64,000 nucleotides of DNA from Streptomyces flavidovirens DSM 40150 (GTDB lineage: Bacteria; Actinomycetota; Actinomycetes; Streptomycetales; Streptomycetaceae), in assembly GCF_000429085.1 (NCBI RefSeq), contig NZ_AUBE01000017.1, forward strand, positions 1 to 64,000, given 5' to 3'. This document shows, one piece after another, positions 34,835 to 43,760 of the stretch (position 1 is the first letter of the stretch; each line of letters starts with the position of its first letter). The notes under the pieces are model-generated. The model saw nothing but the letters and a program-made list of their open reading frames with translations. It had not been told where the DNA came from and ran no database searches. Made by a program: the position numbers and the translations under genes.

Positions 34835-36253
34835 TCAGACGGCCGGCGCGTCCGGCCCGATCCGGCTCCGTACGGCGGTCTGGACCTCGGCCTCCTCGGC
34901 CGGGTCGGCGGCGAGCCGCCGCAGCCTCTCCGCCACGCGCGCGTCACCGGTCTCGGCGTGCAGGGCGGCCAGTTCCCTAGTCGTTTCCTCGCAGTCCCAC
35001 AGGCACTCGACAGCGAATCCGGTGGGGAACGAGGGGTCGGTGGCGGCCAGGGCGCGCGCCGCGCGGCCGCGCAGGTGCGAGGAGGCCGTCTCCCGGTAGA
35101 CGTGGCGCAGTACGGGCGCCGCCGCGCAGATACCGAGCCGCCCCGCACCGTCCACGAGGGTCCACAGGAGCGGCGCGTCGGGCCCGTCGGCCCGTACGGT
35201 CTCCCGCAGCGCACCGAGCACGAGCGGGGCGTCCTGCGCCCCGCCCCGGCACGCGAGCACGCCGGCCGCCGACGCCCCGAGGGCGTCGGGACGGTGCACC
35301 CAGCCGCGCGCCCGGTCCACCGCGTCGGCGCCGCACATCCGCTCGAAGGAGGCGACGGCGGCGTCCGCGACGGTACGGGAGGGACTTTGCGCCGCCGCCT
35401 CGATGAGGTCGAGCACGACGGGGTCCCGTGATTCGGCGAGGTAGTGCAGTGCCGTGCAGCGCGCGCCGTCCTGACCGCCGCGTGCTGCCTCGACGATCGC
35501 GGGGCGGTCGGCGGGTCCCGCGACGGCCGTCAGGCACCTGGCGGCCGGCACGTGGAGCGGCGTACCGCGCTCCAGGCCCTGCTGGGCCCAGTCGAACACG
35601 GCCTGGACGCTCCAGCCGGGGCGCGGCCCCGTCGGCCGCATCTGCCGCTGCCAGCGGGTGAAGGAGCCCTGTTCCTGTGCCGCTCGTACGCGGGCACCGA
35701 CGCTTACGCGCGGATCCTCGGACCACAGCCGCCACGGCCGGGGCTCGAAGGCGTCCCGTACGGCGGCGGCCAGCTCCGCCTCGCCCTCGGGGGTGGCGGG
35801 GAACCGGGCGAGAACGGGCGCGGCGAGAGAGCGCAGAGCGGCGTCCTCATCACGCAGGGCGAGCTCGTCGAGGGCCCACGCCCAGTTGGCGCCGGTCCTG
35901 GCGTACCGCCGCAGCAGCACGAGAGCGTCGTCCCTGCCGTACGAGGCGAGATGGCCCAGCACGGCGAGGGCGAGGCCGGTCCTGCCCTCGTCGTCGTCGA
36001 GGAGGTCCTCCGGGTCGAAGAGGTGCTGCTCGATCGCTTCGAGCCCGCCGTCGAGATCCAGGTAAAGACGCGCGTAGTACAGGGAGCGGTTCTCGACCTG
36101 CCAGTCGTGCCGGGGGTCGTCGAGAACGCAGTGGTTGAGGGCCGCGAGCGCTTCGGGGCGGGGCGCGGCGAGCGCGTGCAGCGTGCCGTCGCCCCGGCCC
36201 CTCTGCAGGAGGCCGGGCAACGTGCCGCTCGGCGCTATGACTGGATCGAACAT
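34835..36253 (-). CDS. HEAT-repeat protein
   Basis: 472-residue all-helical protein built from degenerate HEAT/armadillo-like repeats rich in Ala, Leu and Arg (for example VLDLIEAAAQSPSRTVADAAVASFERM and HLRGRAARALAAT). No catalytic motif, signal peptide or transmembrane segment is seen, so it is a likely cytoplasmic scaffold. ATG 36253 has GAGG upstream. The 257 bp on its 5' side, up to the ankyrin gene's stop, contain no other gene that I can support. Confidence 0.85.
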   Translation of the reverse strand: MFDPVIAPSGTLPGLLQRGRGDGTLHALAAPRPEALAALNHCVLDDPRHDWQVENRSLYYARLYLDLDGGLEAIEQHLFDPEDLLDDDEGRTGLALAVLGHLASYGRDDALVLLRRYARTGANWAWALDELALRDEDAALRSLAAPVLARFPATPEGEAELAAAVRDAFEPRPWRLWSEDPRVSVGARVRAAQEQGSFTRWQRQMRPTGPRPGWSVQAVFDWAQQGLERGTPLHVPAARCLTAVAGPADRPAIVEAARGGQDGARCTALHYLAESRDPVVLDLIEAAAQSPSRTVADAAVASFERMCGADAVDRARGWVHRPDALGASAAGVLACRGGAQDAPLVLGALRETVRADGPDAPLLWTLVDGAGRLGICAAAPVLRHVYRETASSHLRGRAARALAATDPSFPTGFAVECLWDCEETTRELAALHAETGDARVAERLRRLAADPAEEAEVQTAVRSRIGPDAPAV

Positions 36254-36510
36254 GGAAAAAGCCTCACATCAAGCTGTCGACGCCACCGGGATACGTGCCT
36301 GTCTAGGCCGCGCGACAACATGCCGGGCCGTCCGCCGTCGACTCTTGCTCGCTGTAGACCATCTTCCTCTGCCTCTCGTCGGTGGGCCCGGAGCGGGCCC
36401 GCTCACATCCCCCGTGATCCGGCGACTTCTGCCCGTACCGCGCGCATGTGATTCCGACGTCATGATGACCCAGCCATTTCACCGACGCGACCACATTTAC
36501 GACGCCCCGG

Positions 36511-36903
36511 TCACTGGGCCGCGAACAGCTCCAGCAGGTCCTTCTTGTCGAACATGCGCGCGGTGTCCACGGCGGACGGTGTTCCGGCGGCCGGGTCGGC
36601 GCCGCCCGCGACCAGCGCGCGGACCACCGCTTTCTCCCCCTTGAAGACGGCGCCGGCGAGCGGCGTCTGGCCCCGGTCGTTGGCCCGGTCGGGGTCGGCG
36701 CCACGGCTCAACAGGGCCTGTACGGCGGCGGCGTGGCCGTGGTAGGCGGCGAGCATCACGAGGGTGTCGCCCCGGTCGTTGGTGAGGTTCGCGGGCACGC
36801 CCGCGTCGACGTACGCGGCGAGCGCCTCGGTCTCTCCCTGGCGCGCCAGGTCGAAGACCTTGCCGGCCAGTTCGACCACCTCGGGATCCGGGGTTTCACT
36901 CAT
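36511..36903 (-). CDS. Ankyrin-repeat protein
   Basis: 130-residue protein made of about three ankyrin repeats. The best copies are NDRGDTLVMLAAYHGHAAAVQALLSRGADPD and NDRGQTPLAGAVFKGEKAVVRALVAGGADP (quoted here by their NDRG and GADP caps at residues 43-73 and 76-105). It is probably a soluble protein-interaction module. ATG 36903 is chosen; GTG 36915 is an alternative with a closer GGAAG. Confidence 0.9.
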   Translation of the reverse strand: MSETPDPEVVELAGKVFDLARQGETEALAAYVDAGVPANLTNDRGDTLVMLAAYHGHAAAVQALLSRGADPDRANDRGQTPLAGAVFKGEKAVVRALVAGGADPAAGTPSAVDTARMFDKKDLLELFAAQ

Positions 36904-37088
36904 CGGAGGGACCACCTTCCTGCGCCGTTCACTGCTGTGACCTGTACGTACGGCACCAGCGCCGTACGAGTGAATCGACAGGGTACTGCCCGCTCACCGA
37001 CATGACCCGGCCCGGCGGCGGCAAAGATCAGGGCGAACCGGACCTCCGGCCCGCACCCATGGGCCACACCAGTGAAAAAGCCGACAAG

Positions 37089-37115
37089 TAACCCATTTGC
37101 ACCTTTTGCCGTATA
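37089..37115 (+). promoter_or_regulatory. Candidate sigma-WhiG-like promoter for smeA
   Basis: TAAC at 37089-37092 and GCCGTATA at 37108-37115 are separated by 15 bp. The flagellar-type sigma-WhiG consensus is TAAA-N15/16-GCCGATAA, so three mismatches remain. The smeA-sffA operon is known from S. coelicolor to be sporulation-specific, which makes the match worth recording; use by WhiG is not shown. Confidence 0.35.
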
Positions 37116-37176
37116 GATACATGCTGTGAGCCTGGAAGAACTCATGGTGACTGTCCCCTCAACCAGGGAGAACCTC

Positions 37177-37371
37177 ATGATCCTGTCCATCTCGGGCGTC
37201 GTGCTTCTCGGCATCATCGTCTTCCTCTTCTTCCGGAAAGACGGCCTCAAGGCGTCACACGCCCTCGTCTGCGCACTGTTCGGCTTCTACCTCGCGGGCA
37301 CAGCCATCGCACCGAGCATCAAGGCCGGAGGCGCGAGCCTCGCCGGCCTGCTGGGCGGGATCAAGTTCTGA
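37177..37371 (+). CDS. smeA: SmeA-like small sporulation membrane protein
   Basis: The 64-residue protein has two transmembrane helices (ILSISGVVLLGIIVFLFF and HALVCALFGFYLAGTAI) joined by a basic RKDGLK loop, with a Gly-rich end. In S. coelicolor SmeA is a small membrane protein made in sporulating hyphae; it localises to sporulation septa and targets the SffA DNA-translocase-like protein there. The same pairing is seen here. I chose ATG 37177, with GGGAG upstream; ATG 37144 with GGAAG would add 11 residues. The stop is 38 bp before sffA, so they form one operon. Confidence 0.82.
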   Translation: MILSISGVVLLGIIVFLFFRKDGLKASHALVCALFGFYLAGTAIAPSIKAGGASLAGLLGGIKF

Positions 37372-37409
37372 CCTGCCGTAACCGCTTCAACACCACCCAG
37401 GAGACCGAA

Positions 37410-38993
37410 GTGGCCCGGCTTCCACTCCCCCGCGTTCTGAGCAGCGGCAGAGCCCCGATCATCCGCAGCCGCGAGATCGCCCGCACCGCGGCCGACAGCG
37501 CCACCGACGTCCTCCACCCGCTGATCACGCTCACCCGTGGCCTGCGGCAACTGGCCGCCGCAGGCCGGCGCAAGTGGACCAATACGCCCAAGGACCGGCG
37601 TGGTTCCGTGCTTTTCCTGGTGGCGGCCCTCGTCCTGGTGGTCGCGCTCATCCCGTACGGGCCGCTGCTCGCCCTGATCACGGTGATGGCCGCGGCCGCC
37701 TGGAAAGGACGGGACCGCTCTCCCGCCCAAGCCGGCCCCACCGAGGCCGAGGCGGACCGGCTCAGGGCCCTCTACGAGGCTCTGGTGCCGTACTTCTCGG
37801 TGGCCGAGGACCCCACCCCGCTGTTCGCCCACGGCGGCGAGTGGGACAAGGCGTTCCCCGAGTACGCATTCGACGACGGCCGGCTCGTCCGCCTCCTGGT
37901 GCGCTACCCGGCGTACTTCACCGACGGCGAGGCCGCCTCGCGGGCCCGTGTAGAGCAGCTCCTGCACACCAAGTCGGGGCGCGGCCGCGAGTACCGCTTC
38001 GACTGGGACGAGGAGGGCAACCAGCTCGTCATGACCGTGCTCCCGCCGCTGCCCACCTCGCTCGCCGCCCAGCGCTTCGTCACCGCCCCCGGCGAGACGG
38101 TGCTGGGCTTCACCGACGCCGACGCCGTCCAGCGGACCGTGCCGGTCACGGAGGGCGCCAGGACGTACGACGCTCCTCCGGTGATCTGGCGGACGGGCAC
38201 CCGCTCCACGGAGCCGCATCTGCTCGTCGTGGGACAGCCCGGAAGCGGTACGAGCAGCCTGCTGCGCTCGGTCGCGTTGCAGGCGCTCCAGCACGGCGAC
38301 GTGGTGATCGTCGAAGGCAGCGGCACCGGCGAGTACGCGTGCCTCACCGGGCGGAGCGGCGTACTGGCCGTCGAATGCGGCCTGCCGGGAGCGCTCGCCA
38401 GTCTGGAATGGGCGGCGCACGAGACCGAGCGACGGCTGATCGCCGCGAACCGCGCCCGGCAGGCCGGCCATCCGGCGCCCGAGGACACCAGGCGCCCGCT
38501 GTGGATTCTGCTGGACCGCCCGAGCGTCTTCGGTCATCTGGCGGCCGCCGAAGGGCGCCCCGATCCGCAGCAGCTCCTCCAGGTGCCACTGCGGCACGGC
38601 AGGGCGGCGAACGTGACCGTCGTGGTGGCCGAGCAGTTCGACGCCATGGACGCGCTCAGCGAGACCGTACGGTCGCACACACGCGCGCGCGTGGTGCTCG
38701 GTGCGGCCCTTGCCGCGCAGGTCGAATACGTCCTCGGGGAGCCGCCGCACACCACGCCCACACGTGACACCCCGCCCGGCCGCGGTTACGCACGGCTCGG
38801 TACGGGCCCCGTGATGCGGCTCCAGGTTCCGGCGACGCCCGATCCGTACGACGACGCGACGAGCGAGGCGCACCGGCAGGCAGTCATCGAGCTGCTTCCC
38901 GAGCGTGTTCTCCCCCCGGAGGCGGCGCCCCCGGCACAGGCCCGGATCCAGCCCCCGGCGCAGGAGCCGGAGCCGGTGCCCGCCGAGGGCTGA
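37410..38993 (+). CDS. sffA: SffA-like SpoIIIE/FtsK-family protein with degenerate P-loop
   Basis: This 527-residue protein has a transmembrane segment pair around residues 65-98 and an FtsK/SpoIIIE-like ATPase fold. In S. coelicolor SffA is placed at sporulation septa by SmeA and contributes to chromosome segregation into spores. The Walker A region reads GQPGSGTSS at 275-283, so Thr281 stands where the essential Lys would be. The Walker B-like strand is WILLDRP with no acidic residue after the Asp. FtsK proteins are usually 700 or more residues, so this is a short form. GTG 37410 has AGGAG upstream. Confidence 0.8.
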   Translation: MARLPLPRVLSSGRAPIIRSREIARTAADSATDVLHPLITLTRGLRQLAAAGRRKWTNTPKDRRGSVLFLVAALVLVVALIPYGPLLALITVMAAAAWKGRDRSPAQAGPTEAEADRLRALYEALVPYFSVAEDPTPLFAHGGEWDKAFPEYAFDDGRLVRLLVRYPAYFTDGEAASRARVEQLLHTKSGRGREYRFDWDEEGNQLVMTVLPPLPTSLAAQRFVTAPGETVLGFTDADAVQRTVPVTEGARTYDAPPVIWRTGTRSTEPHLLVVGQPGSGTSSLLRSVALQALQHGDVVIVEGSGTGEYACLTGRSGVLAVECGLPGALASLEWAAHETERRLIAANRARQAGHPAPEDTRRPLWILLDRPSVFGHLAAAEGRPDPQQLLQVPLRHGRAANVTVVVAEQFDAMDALSETVRSHTRARVVLGAALAAQVEYVLGEPPHTTPTRDTPPGRGYARLGTGPVMRLQVPATPDPYDDATSEAHRQAVIELLPERVLPPEAAPPAQARIQPPAQEPEPVPAEG

Positions 38994-39017
38994 TGCCGCA
39001 GGAGCGGGGAAGTCCCG

Positions 39018-40517
39018 TCAGGCGACGAACGTCCGCGGAGCCTCGGTACCCGAGGTCGCTCCGCTCTCCACCAGCCTCGCCGCCGCGGCCAGCCGCACCG
39101 CCGCCTCGTCCGCCACCGGACCGCCGACCGTGAAGGGCAGCCGTACGTATCCCTCGAAGGCCCCGTCGACCCCGAAGCGCGGCCCCGAAGGGACCCGTAC
39201 ACCGACGCGCTCGCCCATCTCGGCGAGCCGCGAACCGGACAGCCCTCCGGTGCGGACCCACAGCGTGAGCCCACCGCTCGGGACGTCGAACTCCCAGTCG
39301 GGCAGCTCCCTGCGGACCGCTGCCACGAGCGCGTCGCGGTTGTCGCGGGCCTGCGTGCGGCGGATCTCCACGGCCTCTTCCCAGCCCCCGGTGCTCATCA
39401 GCCACGTCACGGCGAGCTGCTCCAGAACGGGCGTACCGAGGTCGGCGTACGCGCGGGCCGCCACCAGGCTGCGGATCACATCGGGCGCCGCCCGCACCCA
39501 GCCGATGCGCATGCCCGCCCAGAACGCCTTGCTCGCGGAGCCCACCGTCAGCACCGTGCTGCCCGACGGGTCGAAGGCGCAGACCGGCCTCGGCATGACG
39601 ACGTCCGCGTCCAGGAACAGCTCGGTCATGGTCTCGTCCACGACGAGCACCGTCCCGGCCGAGCGCGCCGCGTCGACGAGCCCGCGCCGCTGGTCCTCGT
39701 CGGCCAGGGCGCCGGTCGGGTTGTGGAAGTCGGCGACGACGTACCCGAGTCGCGGGGCGGCGTCGCGCAGGACCTGCCGCCAGCGCGGCAGGTCCCAGCC
39801 CGTGAGCCCCTCGGCCATCGCGACGGGCACCAGCCGGGCGCCCGCCTCGCGCATGAGCTGGAGGATGTTGGCGTACGACGGCGACTCCACGGCGATACGT
39901 TCGCCGCGCCCCGCGAACAGATGGCAGATGGCGTCGATCGCTCCCATGGCGCCGGTGGTGACCATGATCTGCTCGGGCATGGTCGGGATGCCGCGTGCGG
40001 TGTACCGGTCGGCGAGCATCTGCCGCAGCGCGGGCAGGCCCGCCGGGTAGTCGCCGTGGGTGTGCGCGTACGGCGGCAGCTCCTCCAGCGCGCCCTGTAC
40101 GGCGCGGGTGAGCCACGGCTCGGGGGCGGGCAGGGAGGCACAGCCCAGGTCGATCACGGAGCCGAGGGACTCGGGCGGCAGGGGCTCCAGGCCGCGCGCG
40201 GGCAGCGGGTTGCCGGCGGGCACGGCGGTCCAGCTTCCGGCTCCCCTGCGCGACTCCAGGAAGCCCTCGGCGCGCAGAGCCTCGTACGCCGCTGCCACGG
40301 TGGTACGGCTGACGGCCAGGGCGACCGCGAGTTCGCGCTCGGCGGGCAGCCGCGCGGCGACCGGCACACGCCCTTCGAGGACCAGCAGCCTTATGCCGTC
40401 GGCGAGGGCGCGGTAGGCCGGCGGCTTGCGCGTGCCGGGGCCCTGGGGGCGGGCCTGCTGGGCATTGAGCTGCCTGGCGAGCTGCGCCGCACCGACCGCC
40501 GAAGTCCACTGCGCCAT
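39018..40517 (-). CDS. MocR-type GntR/aminotransferase-like regulator
   Basis: 499-residue chimera of an N-terminal GntR winged helix (YRALADGIRLLVLEG, then AVSRTTVAAAYEALRAEGFL) and a fold-type-I aminotransferase domain. PLP-site residues are visible: ADFHNPTG, VVDETMTELF and the Schiff-base lysine in VGSASKAFWAGMR. Such regulators usually sense a PLP- or amino-related ligand. It is divergent from the YczE-like gene with 110 bp between start codons, the same pairing as Bacillus ycxD/yczE, so it probably controls that transporter-like gene. Confidence 0.9.
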   Translation of the reverse strand: MAQWTSAVGAAQLARQLNAQQARPQGPGTRKPPAYRALADGIRLLVLEGRVPVAARLPAERELAVALAVSRTTVAAAYEALRAEGFLESRRGAGSWTAVPAGNPLPARGLEPLPPESLGSVIDLGCASLPAPEPWLTRAVQGALEELPPYAHTHGDYPAGLPALRQMLADRYTARGIPTMPEQIMVTTGAMGAIDAICHLFAGRGERIAVESPSYANILQLMREAGARLVPVAMAEGLTGWDLPRWRQVLRDAAPRLGYVVADFHNPTGALADEDQRRGLVDAARSAGTVLVVDETMTELFLDADVVMPRPVCAFDPSGSTVLTVGSASKAFWAGMRIGWVRAAPDVIRSLVAARAYADLGTPVLEQLAVTWLMSTGGWEEAVEIRRTQARDNRDALVAAVRRELPDWEFDVPSGGLTLWVRTGGLSGSRLAEMGERVGVRVPSGPRFGVDGAFEGYVRLPFTVGGPVADEAAVRLAAAARLVESGATSGTEAPRTFVA

Positions 40518-40627
40518 GATTTCCAGTCCACCTAACTCGAATTGGCCATGGATAACATGTTCTGCCAAGCCACAGGGTGTCATGCGGCGGTCCACTATCG
40601 CCACTACCTCTCTCCAGGGAGCACCAC

Positions 40628-41275
40628 TTGTCCAGGGAACTCACTCGTCGGCTGCTGCAGCTCTACGCGGGTCTCGCGCTGTACGGAGTGAGTTCGGCGG
40701 TGCTGGTGCGCGCGGGACTGGGCCTCGAACCCTGGGGGGTGCTGCACCAGGGCCTCGCCGAGAGGACCGGGCTGACGATCGGCGTGGTCTCGATCATCGT
40801 CGGCGCCGTCGTGCTGCTGCTCTGGATCCCGATCAGGCAGCGACCCGGTCTCGGCACCGTGTCCAATGTCGTGGTGATCGGCGTCGCGATGGACGGCACG
40901 CTCGCTCTCCTGCCCGGCGTACACGGCCTGGCGGGCCAGATCCCGCTGATGCTCGCCGGCATCGTGCTCAACGGCGCGGCGACCGGCCTGTACATCGCCG
41001 CCCGGTTCGGGCCGGGCCCGCGCGACGGGCTGATGACCGGGCTGCACCGGGTCACCGGGCGCTCCATCCGGCTGGTGCGCACCGCGATCGAAGTGGCCGT
41101 CGTCGCCACCGGCTTCGCCCTGGGCGGCTCGCTCGGCGCCGGCACCGTCGTCTACGCCCTGGCCATCGGACCGCTCGCGCAGTTCTTCCTGCGCGTCTTC
41201 GCCGTCCCCGCGCCGGAGATCGGCAGCACCGTCGTCGCCGGCCGTACACGGGACCGGGCGATAATCCCCCGGTGA
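40628..41275 (+). CDS. YczE/YyaS-like integral membrane protein
   Basis: 215-residue membrane protein with five or six predicted helices and the family start LYAGLALYGVSSAVLVRAGLG followed by GLEPWGVLHQGL. The start is a TTG at 40628 with AGGGAG 6 bp upstream; no ATG or GTG fits the family N-terminus. Its function is unknown, but members sit beside MocR regulators and may be permeases. It overlaps the downstream GDPD gene by GTGA. Confidence 0.85.
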   Translation: MSRELTRRLLQLYAGLALYGVSSAVLVRAGLGLEPWGVLHQGLAERTGLTIGVVSIIVGAVVLLLWIPIRQRPGLGTVSNVVVIGVAMDGTLALLPGVHGLAGQIPLMLAGIVLNGAATGLYIAARFGPGPRDGLMTGLHRVTGRSIRLVRTAIEVAVVATGFALGGSLGAGTVVYALAIGPLAQFFLRVFAVPAPEIGSTVVAGRTRDRAIIPR

Positions 41276-42042
41276 ACCGCGACCGCGTACGCCATCCCTA
41301 CCTGGACCACCCGGCGCCGCTCGCCTTCGCCCATCGCGGCGGGGCGGCCGACGGCCTGGAGAACACCGCGACGGCGTTCCGGCGCGCCGACGCGGCCGGG
41401 TACCGCTACTTCGAGACGGACGTGCACGCCACGGCGGACGGCCGCCTCGTCGCGTTCCACGACGCGACCCTGGACCGGGTGACGGACCGGCGGGGCAGGA
41501 TTTCGGCGCTTTCCTGGAACGACGTCAGCCGTGCGCGGGTGGCCGGGAAGGAACCACTGCCTCTCTTCGAGGAGCTGCTCGAAGAGTTCCCCGAGGCGCG
41601 CTGGAACGTCGACATCAAGGCCGAGTCCGCTCTCGCCCCGCTGGTCGGCCTGATCCGCAGGACCGGAGCGTGGGACCGGGTCTGCGCCGGGTCGTTCAAC
41701 GAGAGCCGGGTCGCCAGGGCGCAGCGCCTGGCGGGCCCCCGTCTCGCCACCTCCTGCGGCACCACGGGCGTCCTGGGGCTGTGGCTGCGGGCGCGCGCTC
41801 TGCCCGCCGCCGTGCGCCGCAGCGCGGTGTGCGCCCAGGTTCCGGAGGTCCAGAACGGCATAAGGGTCGTCGATCACCGTTTCGTACGCACGGCACACGC
41901 GCTCGGCCTCCAGGTCCACGTCTGGACGGTCAACGATCCGGGCCGGATGGCAGCGCTTCTCGATCTCGGTGTGGATGGCATCATGACGGATCACATCGAT
42001 ACGTTGCGCACGGTCCTGACCGAGCGGGGCGCCTGGGCCTGA
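41272..42042 (+). CDS. Glycerophosphodiester phosphodiesterase
   Basis: 256-residue GDPD enzyme that hydrolyses deacylated phospholipids to glycerol-3-phosphate and an alcohol. Catalytic motifs are FAHRGGAADGLENTATAF (HR and GxxxENT), ETDVHATADG (metal-binding E/D) and FHDATLDRVTDRRG (second His). The C-terminal strand VHVWTVNDPGRM and DGIMTDHID complete the barrel. No signal peptide is present, so it is intracellular. GTG 41272 overlaps the YczE-like stop. Confidence 0.93.
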   Translation: MNRDRVRHPYLDHPAPLAFAHRGGAADGLENTATAFRRADAAGYRYFETDVHATADGRLVAFHDATLDRVTDRRGRISALSWNDVSRARVAGKEPLPLFEELLEEFPEARWNVDIKAESALAPLVGLIRRTGAWDRVCAGSFNESRVARAQRLAGPRLATSCGTTGVLGLWLRARALPAAVRRSAVCAQVPEVQNGIRVVDHRFVRTAHALGLQVHVWTVNDPGRMAALLDLGVDGIMTDHIDTLRTVLTERGAWA

Positions 42043-42101
42043 GCCCACGCCACCGCGCCCCGTGACCCGCGACGGCACGGGGACGAGCGAGGGGGCACCC
42101 G

Positions 42102-43493
42102 GTGAGCGCTGGCACCGTGGACCGTACGGACGGCACGGAGGGGGCGGGCGGTCCCGGCGAAGCGACCGGCCGAAGGCGCGAGCAACGCGGCTGGTACTTC
42201 TACGACTTCGCGTGCTCCGTCTACTCGACGAGTGTGCTCACCGTGTTCCTCGGCCCGTACCTGACGACGGTCGCGAAGGCCGCGGCGGACGCGGACGGCT
42301 TCGTTCATCCGCTGGGCATCCCGGTACGGGCCGGCTCGGTGTTCGCGTACGCCGTCTCCGTGTCCGTCGTGGTGGCGGTGCTGGTCATGCCCCTGGTGGG
42401 CGCGGCAGCGGACCGTACGGGCCGCAAGAAACCGCTGCTGGCGGCCGCCGCGTACGTCGGGGCGGGCGCGACGGCGGGCATGTTCTTCCTGGACGGGGAC
42501 CGCTACCTGCTCGGCGCGTTCCTGCTGATTGTCGCGAACGCCGCGCAGTCCGTCTCGATGGTGCTCTACAACGCGTATCTGCCCCAGATCGCCGAACCGC
42601 ACGAGCGCGACAAGGTCTCCTCGCGCGGCTGGGCCTTCGGCTACACGTCCGGCGCCTTCGTTCTCGTCCTCGACCTGATCCTCTACTCGGGCCACGAGAG
42701 CTTCGGACTCTCGGAGTCCGCAGCCGTACGGATCTGTCTCGCCTCGGCGGGCCTGTGGTGGGGCGCCTTCACGCTCGTGCCGCTGCGCCGGCTGCGCGAC
42801 CGGCGGGTGGCGGCGGGCGGCGCGAGCGGCAGCCACGGTCCGGGCAGGGTCGGTGCGGGGTGGCGTCAACTCGTCGCCACCGTCAAGGACATGCGCCGCC
42901 ATCCGCTGACGCTGTCCTTCCTGCTGGCCTATCTGGTCTACAACGACGGGGTCCAGACGGTGATCTCGCAGGCGTCGATCTACGGATCCGAGGAGCTGGG
43001 CCTCGACCAGACGACCCTCATCACGGCCATCCTGCTGGTCCAGGTGCTCGCGGTCGCCGGGGCGCTCGGCATGGGCCGGCTGGCCCAGCGGTTCGGCGCG
43101 AAGCGCACCATCCTCGGTTCGCTCGCCGCCTGGACACTGACGATCGGCGCGGGCTACTTCCTGCCGGCCGGGGAGCCGGTCTGGTTCTACGGGCTGGCGG
43201 CGGCGATCGGGCTGGTTCTCGGCGGCAGCCAGGCCCTGTCCCGCTCCCTCTTCTCGCATCTGGTGCCGCGCGGCAAGGAGGCGGAGTACTTTTCGGTCTA
43301 CGAGATGAGCGACCGTGGCATGAGCTGGCTGGGACCGCTGGTTTTCGGGCTCGCCTACCAGCTGACCGGCAGCTACCGGGACGCGATCATCTCGCTCGTG
43401 GCCTTCTTCGCGCTCGGATTCGCCCTGCTCGTACGGGTGCCCGTACGGCGGGCCGTGGAGGCTGCGGGAAACCCCGTACCGGAGCGGATTTAG
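42102..43493 (+). CDS. MFS transporter, UMF1 family
   Basis: 463-residue, 12-helix transporter of the UMF1 branch, related to vacuolar Atg22. The N-terminal WYFYDFACSVYSTSVLTVFLGPYL (its first 20 residues are diagnostic), AADRTGRKKPLL, LYNAYLPQIA and the second-half YNDGVQTVISQASIYG fit the family. Its substrate is unknown; relatives export amino acids. GTG start at 42102. It follows the GDPD gene by 59 bp and may be co-transcribed. Confidence 0.9.
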   Translation: MSAGTVDRTDGTEGAGGPGEATGRRREQRGWYFYDFACSVYSTSVLTVFLGPYLTTVAKAAADADGFVHPLGIPVRAGSVFAYAVSVSVVVAVLVMPLVGAAADRTGRKKPLLAAAAYVGAGATAGMFFLDGDRYLLGAFLLIVANAAQSVSMVLYNAYLPQIAEPHERDKVSSRGWAFGYTSGAFVLVLDLILYSGHESFGLSESAAVRICLASAGLWWGAFTLVPLRRLRDRRVAAGGASGSHGPGRVGAGWRQLVATVKDMRRHPLTLSFLLAYLVYNDGVQTVISQASIYGSEELGLDQTTLITAILLVQVLAVAGALGMGRLAQRFGAKRTILGSLAAWTLTIGAGYFLPAGEPVWFYGLAAAIGLVLGGSQALSRSLFSHLVPRGKEAEYFSVYEMSDRGMSWLGPLVFGLAYQLTGSYRDAIISLVAFFALGFALLVRVPVRRAVEAAGNPVPERI

Positions 43494-43672
43494 ACCTTGA
43501 AGTGAAAGGCCGGTAGTGTACGCCTTTGGCCTGCCAGGCGGACCGTTACTGCGCGCTCGGGAATCGACAACGCTGGGTGACATCTGCTGCCATAAGTGAC
43601 AAACCGGGCACTGGTGGGTACCCAACTTTTGGGAAAAAGCAGCGGCACGACGGGCGACGCATGACCCGCAAC

Positions 43673-43699
43673 GGGAATCTTTACCGCCGACCGGACGTT
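43673..43699 (+). promoter_or_regulatory. Sigma-R type promoter of rbpA
   Basis: GGGAAT at 43673-43678 and GTT at 43697-43699 have an 18-bp spacer, an exact match to the sigma-R consensus GGAAT-N18-GTT. It gives a leader of roughly 55 nt before the rbpA ATG. rbpA is known in S. coelicolor as a member of the thiol-oxidative-stress regulon. Confidence 0.85.
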
Positions 43700-43760
43700 G
43701 ACCGGATGACGACGACAGCGACACCTGTCCTGTGGGCGACAAGCCCGGGAGGCACGATTC

